A DNA stretch of 13,672 bases from Candidatus Cloacimonadota bacterium (GTDB taxonomy: Bacteria; Cloacimonadota; Cloacimonadia; Cloacimonadales; JAIOQZ01): NCBI GenBank assembly GCA_021106755.1, contig JAIOTM010000069.1, positions 1 through 13,672 of the forward strand, given 5' to 3'. The position numbers were made by a program, and so were the translations under genes. Below, one piece after another: positions 6,749-13,672 of this stretch. The number at the start of each line of letters is the position of its first letter. The stretch's first letter is position 1. Below the pieces are notes generated by a model. That model worked only from the letters and a program-made list of their open reading frames with translations. It was not told where the DNA came from and did not search any database.

Positions 6749-8854
6749 ATGAAAACGTTTTTTGTAATCCTGTTTATAGTTTTGTTCATAGGTTTATCCG
6801 CTCAAAGTTGGACGGAGACTCAAAAGGTTCTCGCGTCCGATGGAGTCTTCGATGATAAATTTGGCTGGACTGCTTCCATATCAGGGAATTACGCCGTGAT
6901 TAGTGCTGTCGATGATGATGATAATGGAGATGAATCAGGTTCTGCTTATATCTTTTACAAGGATGGTACAACCTGGACGGAACAGGCAAAGCTGACCGCG
7001 TCTGATGGGGCGCCTGGTGATGCTTTCGGAATCTCAGTTTCCATCTCAGGAGATTACGCTGTAATTGGTGCGTGTCTTGATGATGCATGTGGCTTGTTTT
7101 CAGGCTCCGCTTATATTTTTCATCGAAGCGACTCAATATGGACGGAGCAGGTAAAACTGATAGCGTCCGACGGTACATTCGGTGACTTTTTCGGCATGTC
7201 AGTTTCCATATCAGGCGATTATGCCGTAATTGGTACTACGTATGACGATGATAATGGAAATGATTCCGGTTCCGCTTATATTTATCACCGAAACGGAACT
7301 ACCTGGACCGAACAGGCGAAGCTTACTGCTTCCGATGCCGCGGCAGCTGATCGTTTTGGTAAGGCGGTTTCCATATCTGGAGATTATGTTGCGGTAGGTG
7401 CTTATTTTGATGATGATAATGGAAATGATTCCGGTTCAGTTTATGTTTTTAACAGAAGCGGAACAAGCTGGACTGAGCAGGCAAAGCTAACCGCGTCTGA
7501 TGGTGCTTTGGATGACTATTTCGGCTTTTCTGTTTCTCTGACAGACAATGATATAGTAGTTGGGGCATATCAAGATGATGATAACGGAACTAATTCCGGT
7601 TCTGCTTATGTATTTATCAGAAATGGAACTACATGGACGGAACAGGTAAAGCTTACTGCTTCCGATGGGGCACTTGATGATTGGTTTGGTAAATCAGTTT
7701 CCATATCAGGCGATGATATCGTTATTGGTGCATACAAAGACGATGATAATGGAATAGATTCCGGTTCTGCTTATGTATTTAACAGAAATGGCACTACATG
7801 GACGGAGCTGATAAAGCTGACTGCATCTGATGGCTCGGTTGATGATATGTTCGGTTGTTCTGTTTCTATATCAGGCGATTTAGCGTTGATTGGGGCGAGC
7901 ATGGACGACGATAATGGAACTAATTCCGGCTCTGCTTATTTCTGGGATTGTATTCCAGATCAACCAATTGTAGTTAATAACCTTATACCGCCTGAAGGAG
8001 ATGTGAACTTAAACGAAACAGAATCGCAACTCTTTGAGATTGATGCTTATGATCCCGATGGCAATACTCTGAATTACGATTGGCTGTTAGATGGAGTTAA
8101 CGTTTCGGCTGACAGTTTTTATACCCTTATTACTGATTACACTTCTGCCGGGGATTACATTCTTGAATTGAATGTTACGGATTTTCAGAATACTCTTCGC
8201 GATTCGCTGACATTTGTCTGGAATATTCATGTGAATAATCTTGATCAGGAAATCATTGTAACGGAGCTTTCATACGCAAGCGAATCCAATGGAGTATGGA
8301 CACCGGAAGACCAGATGATTAACTTAGGTGAGTCGCTTGAGTTCTTAATATGGGCTGTTGACCCGGATGGCAACGTGATAGAATACAACTGGCTGTTGGA
8401 CGGTACAAGCGTTGCCACAGACAGTTCTTATTCTTTTGATACCGACTATCTTTCTTCAGGGAATTACCTTCTTGAGTTGAATGTAACAGACAATTCTGTT
8501 ATCTCAAATCGTGATTCGCTGACTTATTCGTGGAATATCTCGGTTTGTGATTTAGGGACTGAAGAATCCAATATAGTCTCGGTTACTACACGTCTTATCA
8601 GCTGTTACCCCAACCCATTTAACCCTGTAACAACAATAAGTTTTAGTGTGAAAGAGCAGGAGACTGCAACACTGGAAATATTTAATCTCAAGGGTCAGAA
8701 AATTAAAAGCTATCATGCTTTTGCATCTGGCATCCACGAAGTTATCTGGAACGGCAAAGATGATAAAGGCAACAAAGTCAGTTCAGGTCTGTTCTTCTAT
8801 CGGCTGAAATCCGAATCTGTACAGCAAGTGCGTAAGGTGCTGTTGTTGAAGTAG
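6749..8854 (+). CDS. Secreted FG-GAP repeat protein with C-terminal sorting-type domain
   Basis: The 701-residue protein begins with a signal peptide (1-18, probable cleavage after 'GLSA'). Seven tandem FG-GAP_2-like repeats of 55 residues follow (21-400). The consensus is 'WTEQAKLTASDG...D.FG.SVSISGDYAVIGA..DDDNG..SGSAYIF', and the repeats probably close into a beta-propeller; the acidic 'DDDNG' loops could bind calcium. Two related Ig-like domains come next (about 405-500 and 501-602, each with 'WLLDG' and 'DSLT'). The last 85 residues carry 'CYPNPFNPVTTISFSVKE...SSGLFFYRL...VRKVLLLK', the FlgD-like/type A sorting module of FCB secreted proteins, which suggests export to the cell surface or outside, possibly by a type IX-like route. 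No enzyme motif is visible, so binding or adhesion is a guess. The ATG follows GGAGG by eight bases. Repeat 2 has a degenerate loop ('DDACGLF'). The gene converges on the gingipain-like gene, which ends in the same module. Confidence 0.92.
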   Translation: MKTFFVILFIVLFIGLSAQSWTETQKVLASDGVFDDKFGWTASISGNYAVISAVDDDDNGDESGSAYIFYKDGTTWTEQAKLTASDGAPGDAFGISVSISGDYAVIGACLDDACGLFSGSAYIFHRSDSIWTEQVKLIASDGTFGDFFGMSVSISGDYAVIGTTYDDDNGNDSGSAYIYHRNGTTWTEQAKLTASDAAAADRFGKAVSISGDYVAVGAYFDDDNGNDSGSVYVFNRSGTSWTEQAKLTASDGALDDYFGFSVSLTDNDIVVGAYQDDDNGTNSGSAYVFIRNGTTWTEQVKLTASDGALDDWFGKSVSISGDDIVIGAYKDDDNGIDSGSAYVFNRNGTTWTELIKLTASDGSVDDMFGCSVSISGDLALIGASMDDDNGTNSGSAYFWDCIPDQPIVVNNLIPPEGDVNLNETESQLFEIDAYDPDGNTLNYDWLLDGVNVSADSFYTLITDYTSAGDYILELNVTDFQNTLRDSLTFVWNIHVNNLDQEIIVTELSYASESNGVWTPEDQMINLGESLEFLIWAVDPDGNVIEYNWLLDGTSVATDSSYSFDTDYLSSGNYLLELNVTDNSVISNRDSLTYSWNISVCDLGTEESNIVSVTTRLISCYPNPFNPVTTISFSVKEQETATLEIFNLKGQKIKSYHAFASGIHEVIWNGKDDKGNKVSSGLFFYRLKSESVQQVRKVLLLK
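6809..7948 (+). repeat. Seven in-frame tandem repeats of 165 bp (FG-GAP blades)
   Basis: Units start at 6809, 6974, 7139, 7304, 7469, 7634 and 7799; each begins with the codon for the Trp of 'WTE'. Six are exactly 165 bp without insertion or deletion and the seventh ends after 150 bp. Neighbouring units share long identical DNA stretches, for example around the 'DDDNGNDSG' codons of units 3 and 4, which points to growth by tandem duplication. Unit 2 is the most divergent in the loop. Confidence 0.93.
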
Positions 8855-8889
8855 ATAGCGAGACCCGCCTTTCCTTTCACCCATTTAGA

Positions 8890-8915
8890 AAAAGCCCGTC
8901 CTCGGACGGGCTTTT
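8890..8915. terminator. Bidirectional rho-independent terminator between convergent genes
   Basis: A perfect 12-bp inverted repeat, AAAAGCCCGTCC (8890..8901) and GGACGGGCTTTT (8904..8915), encloses a 2-base centre; in RNA the loop would open to CUCG. A U-run follows on both strands (four on plus, five on minus). It lies 35 bases after the FG-GAP gene stop and 18 bases beyond the end of the opposing gene, so it can end both transcripts. Confidence 0.92.
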
Positions 8916-8933
8916 ATATGCTGTAAGTTTATG

Positions 8934-11900
8934 TTATTTCAGCAGAACTGCTTTGCGGACTCTATGGTAATTACCAGCATCTAATCTGTAGAAATAGACA
9001 CCGCTGGAAACCTGTTTGCCGGAGTTGTTTTGTCCGCGCCAGGTTATTGAGTGACTACCAGCTTCCATAGGTTTGTCTGCAAGTGTTTTAACTAATTCAC
9101 CCCGAATATTGTAAACCTTCAACCGGACATCAGCATTTTGTTTCAGACTAAATGCTATTGTGGTTTCAGGATTAAACGGGTTGGGATAGTTGCAGTGTAA
9201 CTCTGTAACAGCGGGAACCTGTCCGGCTTCCTGCTCATCTGTAATATACCAATAGACATGAGCATGACTGGTTGAGTCGCTGGTTCCTTCGTTATATACA
9301 GTAGTGATATAGTAGTGATAGTTAGTATTCAGTATAATGTCTGTATCATCATACTCGACTACGATGGTTTCCGCAATCTTGACGAACGGGCCTGTTTCCC
9401 GGTTGCGGAATACATCAAAATGAGAAAAGCCCGGTTGTGTTGTATAATTCCAATCAAGTTCTGCAACTCCAGTCTGCGGAGTGTCGCCGTATGGAATCGC
9501 TATCAGATTTTCTGCCGGAACCAGATATTCGAGGGATAAATCATTCCCCGGGTGAGTAGTTCCGGGAACTGTTATCACAACGATAACCTCATCTGCCGCG
9601 AAGAATGGTAATCGTGCGGTAACAGTGTAAGAGTCGAGCGGTAACACCAGAACATAGTCACCGCTGGCATCTGGATGCGTTCCGTAGTCTGTGGCACTTA
9701 CAACAACATCGGTAAGAATTCCAGCCGCAGGAGGGTTGAGGGCAACGTTTCCGGTAATAACTACGAATGTTGCCGGCGATGTACTACCAATCTCCAGATT
9801 AAAAATTCTGGTGTGAGGTGGAGCGTTATCCGATATGATAGAGACAGTGAACGCTGCCAGTCCTGTAGCGGCTCCCGGAGCAACTGTTACGTTAAAGGGC
9901 TGTTGCACGATTCCCTGAGGTGGGATAACACCGTAGTTGGCATTGGCAGAGTTGATTGTGATATCCGGATTGCTGGTAGTAAGGTTGACCTGAACATTGT
10001 GAGCAGGTACAAAGCCTGTGTTCATCAGGTTGACTACAATATCGGCTGTTTCGTTGGGATCGAGGACTGCATTGCTGTTTCCGTTGGGGTCCCAAACTAA
10101 ACTGCTGGAGTAGTCCACAAACGCATCGTCATGGCTTTGCGGAATTCCTGTAAACAGCAAGGCTGTATTCGCACCAAGTGTAGCACCACCGGGGATGTAA
10201 GAGTTGCAGTAAGAATATTCTATACCTTCAGTGGCAGTATGACTCTCAATGCCAATTGTAGCATAATTACCCTGATTTCCGCTCTGAGAATTGCTACCAT
10301 CCGGGTTGCTGAATGACTGGTACTGGAATTTGATTAATCCATCTCCCTGAGGTGTTGCCCGGTATGCCGGATCGTACAACAGGAGTTGGAATGTCATGCC
10401 GCTGCCACCTCCACTGTTATGGGTGTTAAACCATTCCACAATATAGACGTGTTCTGCCGCGTAATAATAGGTATAGATACCTGCTCCGGTACCGAGATAG
10501 ATGCTGTCCCAGAAGGGAGCTATCATCGGGCTGGTTCCACCAGGTCCCGGAATTCGCCAGTTACGGAACATAGGATCGTGCGATTCCCAGTTAGAGCCGG
10601 AGAATTCGAATGTTACAAATCCTTTAGTTGTAATTCCGATGTTATCATAAGTTTCTCCATAGAACTTGAAATCGAAAGGTAGCGAGAAGAAATCAATATA
10701 GGAATTCCAACCATTGCTGGAGTCCTCGTTGCCTGTATCAACCAATCCGGTATTAGTGCCGGGTAAGCTGTTTGCCTGACTTGGGTTGATTTCTATCCAG
10801 TTATATACGGGAGCCTCGGCATAACCTGTATCGGTGTTATCAAGACAAATATAGCCGTAGGCATCTGGTCCCGAAGGCTGATTTGTTGTTGAGTTGTCAC
10901 CAATAGACAGCAGAAATGTCTGGTATTCGTTGTATCCCTGATCGTTGTACAGGAAAACTTCCAGTTCTACTTCCATGCCGGAATAGAGCTGAGATGAAGC
11001 CCGTAAACCAAATGGGTCGGTAGTACAGCTAACGCTGTTGCCTGCCGGAATAGTACCGAAATAGGCGTGAGCATCCTCAGCATAAATGTAGCTGTGAAGC
11101 GGGGAAATAATTCCATAAACTTCGCTGACAGGATGAGGTGTATTATTGGTAAGTTCTATCTCGAAAGGACTACTCTCACCCGGATCCAGCTTGGAATTAC
11201 CACCATCATTCACTGCAATATTGGTAATATCAAGGTGTCCGCCAGTTACATCCATCCAGAACGTCATTACAAATTGAGTAGCATCATTAACAACATCTAA
11301 GGTAAACTCTATAGTATATCCGTTAGGAGCTTCCGAAGCTATTGCCAGAACAAAATCCTGGTTTGCCAGATTATGACCGTTAATATAGATAGTTGGATAG
11401 ATAGTAAGTGAGTCGATTATTGTTACAAATGGATCGCTGGTTCTCAGCGTTGCGTGCATGTTTAACATTGCGGTGTCTGTTCGGTTTTCCAGAGCAACGT
11501 TCATCTCAATCTGCTCTCCCGGATTTGCCTGTCCATCGCCGTTACCGTTGGAATCAACCTGAGTATCATCATCAATACTCAAATCCCAAAGCGTGGCAAT
11601 TCCCCCACCAGTCATACTTACATCAATTAATTGCGGAACATAGTCCAGCTTGGTAACTGTAAGCGTTGCAAGGTCTGTTTGTGCCTGAGACGGGTCGAAA
11701 GTAACAAGCACATGTCTATACTCATCGGTGTAGTCCGTACCAAATACCGCGTTATTTCCCTGCCGGAAAGTTACCCAGGCATCCTGCAACAGAGCACCAT
11801 TATCATCAGTAACAGTTACGTCTATGTAGTTTTGTCCGAATGGTATCACGCCAGTTCCTTCGCCAACCCAGCTAACGTTCATACCAAGCGGTTCTGCCCG

Positions 11901-13637
11901 CCAGACATCACAAGTTGGATCGCCCATCAGGTTACACCAATGGTTGAAGCGGTTTACGTAGGATTGACCACCCGAAACGTTCCAGTAGCTTAAATAAAGA
12001 TTCATTTCGCCACGCACTAATGCTTCGCCCATATTAGGCATATTATCTTTATAAACACCGTGCATAATTCCCTGAGTAAGTGCATTGTTGTACTGCGTGT
12101 GCGTACCGGATGTTGCCATACCAATTGAGAAGATACTTCCTTTTGGCATACTTGGAGTACCTGCCTTCATTAATAGCTCAGTAGCAGCATCCGAAGAGCT
12201 TGCGAAAGAACCAGTAGAACACGTCAGGATTACAGCGTTAACCAACATGTTATTATTGGTCATACTGGATATATGGCTACTACCCCAACCACTCATGCCA
12301 ATCCATCCCCGATAAATAAACCAGAGGGCACCAGAGTTCAGGGCATTATTCATAGAAGTAGGACTGGGATTGGCAGCATACAACTCGGTGAAAGTATGAT
12401 CGGAATCGTGCCAGAGGATTAAGTCCTGAGTATGCTTACATGTCAGCACACAAGATAGTCCGGATGGACTTGTATCGCCAGTGAGTAAGGTGTGATTGTA
12501 CATGTTTAAATCAATTAGATTAGGCATGCGTTCATATATGTTGATTTTAGCGAGGTATGTAAGCATATCAGTAGGATTGTCGATTGGAATTCTGCCTATA
12601 AAAATATCAGGGATTGTATCTCCGCCAGAGAGGAAAGTATAAGGAAGGTCTCCCTCTCCGTTATAGTTGCTGTAAGATTCACGGAATTCCGGAATGTCAT
12701 AACCACCATTTGCATCGCCAAGAAGGATGATATACTCAGGCGGAATTTCCCAGTTATCGTAGGCGTTCTGGATGTAGCTGTGAATACTTCCGGTCGTGCT
12801 GCCAGCTTCGCTTACATCCGTGCTTGCGGTATTAACTATAAAGCCCTTCTGTTGTTTCCAGTTCACAAACGTGTCAATATCCGGTAAGAGTGCCGCATCA
12901 TCCGGGTGAATAATAAGGATACTGCGTGCCTGAAACTCAATATCACGGTCTCGTGTGGTTGCGTAATTTGGAATCAGAGCACTGTAAAGGCGGTCGAACC
13001 CACGGGAAACAGGTCGCTGAATAGAAATCTCGTTAATGCCCTGTTCTGCTGTTCTTGTTACTCTTACCTGAACATCAGAATGAACAGTAAGTTCACGGGT
13101 GACGGGGTTATACTCGAATGGACTGACTGATACATTAATCAAACGTAAATCTCGCATTAAAACTGGTTCACTGGCAGTAATAATATTTGAACGACGTACA
13201 GACATTGCTTCAGGCATTGCTCCGGTGTTGTAATATTCATCGTTTTTAACAAACTGAGTACCTTCAGGCTCGCCATCTATTCCCTGCGAAGGATAGAGGT
13301 TTATATTGCTGATTACTTCTGTATTTGATGAAATTTTTTCTACTGTAATCCGCCCTGTACCGGGAACGGCAACGAGGGTGGAAAACATAGGTAGTTCGGC
13401 AAATCCGGCTTCGGAAGTGAATACTGCCTGTGGATGGGAAAATCGTTGAAACAACTCTCCCCGCTGGTTGATTGTTTGGGTTTGATAGTTATCCAGATTG
13501 AATTGAAGTTCGGTATCATTCAGTGTCTGGCTGGTTACCTGAAAAACTGATGTTGTCTGCTCATCACTCTGCGTCGCTGAGGCGGCGAAAAGTGCTCCTG
13601 CAAATAATATCAGTAAGATGCTTAAAACGGCTCTCAT
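8934..13637 (-). CDS. Gingipain-like (peptidase C25 family) secreted multidomain protein
   Basis: The 1567-residue protein has a signal peptide (1-19), a C25-type propeptide region (about 20-200) and a C25 catalytic-like unit (about 237-580) with 'SILIIHPDD' (239-247), 'YIILLGDANG' (302-311), 'DIFIGRIPIDN' (344-354) and 'LTCSTGSFASS' with the expected nucleophile C473. Where gingipains have catalytic His in 'GHGSETSWG', this protein reads 'GWIGMSGWG' with W445, so activity is in doubt. Next come an Ig-like domain (583-680), three beta domains led by acidic Gly/Asn-rich loops (near 690-708, 810-821, 1182-1196), a conserved 'DNTDTGY...FKFYGETYDNIGI' to 'MIAPFWDS' domain (about 928-1165), a carboxypeptidase-regulatory-like domain (about 1290-1370) and an Fn3-like domain (about 1385-1460). 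It ends with the 'YPNPFNPETTI...VRKAVLLK' sorting-type module (1484-1567). The ATG follows AAGGAG by seven bases. Its promoter must lie mostly outside the window. It is likely a cell-surface or extracellular protease, or a binding protein derived from one. Confidence 0.92.
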   Translation of the reverse strand: MRAVLSILLILFAGALFAASATQSDEQTTSVFQVTSQTLNDTELQFNLDNYQTQTINQRGELFQRFSHPQAVFTSEAGFAELPMFSTLVAVPGTGRITVEKISSNTEVISNINLYPSQGIDGEPEGTQFVKNDEYYNTGAMPEAMSVRRSNIITASEPVLMRDLRLINVSVSPFEYNPVTRELTVHSDVQVRVTRTAEQGINEISIQRPVSRGFDRLYSALIPNYATTRDRDIEFQARSILIIHPDDAALLPDIDTFVNWKQQKGFIVNTASTDVSEAGSTTGSIHSYIQNAYDNWEIPPEYIILLGDANGGYDIPEFRESYSNYNGEGDLPYTFLSGGDTIPDIFIGRIPIDNPTDMLTYLAKINIYERMPNLIDLNMYNHTLLTGDTSPSGLSCVLTCKHTQDLILWHDSDHTFTELYAANPSPTSMNNALNSGALWFIYRGWIGMSGWGSSHISSMTNNNMLVNAVILTCSTGSFASSSDAATELLMKAGTPSMPKGSIFSIGMATSGTHTQYNNALTQGIMHGVYKDNMPNMGEALVRGEMNLYLSYWNVSGGQSYVNRFNHWCNLMGDPTCDVWRAEPLGMNVSWVGEGTGVIPFGQNYIDVTVTDDNGALLQDAWVTFRQGNNAVFGTDYTDEYRHVLVTFDPSQAQTDLATLTVTKLDYVPQLIDVSMTGGGIATLWDLSIDDDTQVDSNGNGDGQANPGEQIEMNVALENRTDTAMLNMHATLRTSDPFVTIIDSLTIYPTIYINGHNLANQDFVLAIASEAPNGYTIEFTLDVVNDATQFVMTFWMDVTGGHLDITNIAVNDGGNSKLDPGESSPFEIELTNNTPHPVSEVYGIISPLHSYIYAEDAHAYFGTIPAGNSVSCTTDPFGLRASSQLYSGMEVELEVFLYNDQGYNEYQTFLLSIGDNSTTNQPSGPDAYGYICLDNTDTGYAEAPVYNWIEINPSQANSLPGTNTGLVDTGNEDSSNGWNSYIDFFSLPFDFKFYGETYDNIGITTKGFVTFEFSGSNWESHDPMFRNWRIPGPGGTSPMIAPFWDSIYLGTGAGIYTYYYAAEHVYIVEWFNTHNSGGGSGMTFQLLLYDPAYRATPQGDGLIKFQYQSFSNPDGSNSQSGNQGNYATIGIESHTATEGIEYSYCNSYIPGGATLGANTALLFTGIPQSHDDAFVDYSSSLVWDPNGNSNAVLDPNETADIVVNLMNTGFVPAHNVQVNLTTSNPDITINSANANYGVIPPQGIVQQPFNVTVAPGAATGLAAFTVSIISDNAPPHTRIFNLEIGSTSPATFVVITGNVALNPPAAGILTDVVVSATDYGTHPDASGDYVLVLPLDSYTVTARLPFFAADEVIVVITVPGTTHPGNDLSLEYLVPAENLIAIPYGDTPQTGVAELDWNYTTQPGFSHFDVFRNRETGPFVKIAETIVVEYDDTDIILNTNYHYYITTVYNEGTSDSTSHAHVYWYITDEQEAGQVPAVTELHCNYPNPFNPETTIAFSLKQNADVRLKVYNIRGELVKTLADKPMEAGSHSITWRGQNNSGKQVSSGVYFYRLDAGNYHRVRKAVLLK

Positions 13638-13644
13638 ACATTTT

Positions 13645-13650
13645 CTCCTT
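13645..13650 (-). promoter_or_regulatory. Ribosome binding site of the gingipain-like gene
   Basis: On the minus strand AAGGAG stands seven bases before the ATG at 13635..13637. Another ATG four bases upstream is in a different frame and only four bases from AAGGAG, so the annotated start is preferred. The remaining 22 bases to the window edge are AT-rich and show no clear promoter. Confidence 0.75.
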
Positions 13651-13672
13651 AACAGTAAGTTTTTATATTTTA

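Noticed and set aside
6900..7178. Minus-strand open frame rich in His and Arg
   Set aside because: It is the antisense of the FG-GAP repeats; the His runs come from reverse-reading of the Asp-Asp-Asp codons.
6809..7948. CRISPR array or phase-variable simple repeat
   Set aside because: The periodic units are 165 bp, in frame and coding for FG-GAP blades, with no spacers and no short homopolymer or dinucleotide tract.
9675..10100. Plus-strand open frame of 141 codons rich in Cys, Arg and Ser
   Set aside because: It is a shadow of the gingipain-like gene on the other strand; the composition reflects antisense codons of a beta-rich protein.

Overview
The window reads as ordinary bacterial chromosome with moderate to low GC content. 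It comes from a diderm (Gram-negative) organism. Two large secreted proteins end in the 'YPNPFNPxTTIxFS...SSGxFYRL...VRKxxLLK' C-terminal module seen across the FCB superphylum, and one of them carries a gingipain-type C25 peptidase unit. That combination, with a PpiD/SurA-type periplasmic folding operon, suggests an FCB lineage such as Cloacimonadota. The exact phylum is an inference and is not shown by the sequence.

Layout. Left block, minus strand (4431 to 2): a three-gene operon in the order membrane-anchored PpiD-like parvulin protein (2614..4431), SurA/PpiD-like lipoprotein (846..2654) and PHP-domain phosphoesterase (2..832). The first two genes overlap by 41 bp and the last two are 13 bp apart. 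Two of the three use TTG starts. A 311-bp divergent intergenic region (4432..4742) carries candidate promoters in both directions and possible decayed coding sequence. Middle block, plus strand: a YbbR-domain membrane protein (4743..5645) overlaps tsaD (5638..6648) by 8 bp. Right block: a secreted FG-GAP repeat protein (6749..8854, plus) faces a 1567-residue gingipain-like protein (8934..13637, minus), and they share one bidirectional terminator (8890..8915).

How the genes fit together. The left operon probably supports folding or quality control of exported proteins at the inner membrane and in the periplasm; the PHP enzyme is a nucleotide/RNA-end phosphatase with no obvious functional tie. 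The two right-hand genes encode the kind of exported cargo that such factors would handle. TsaD is a universal tRNA-modification enzyme.

Main points for a second look: the two parvulin proteins are full-length paralogs in tandem with stepwise loss of the parvulin histidines, and the C25-like protein has tryptophan where gingipains have the catalytic histidine while keeping the cysteine. I found no tRNA, rRNA, CRISPR array, insertion sequence or clear novel defence system.
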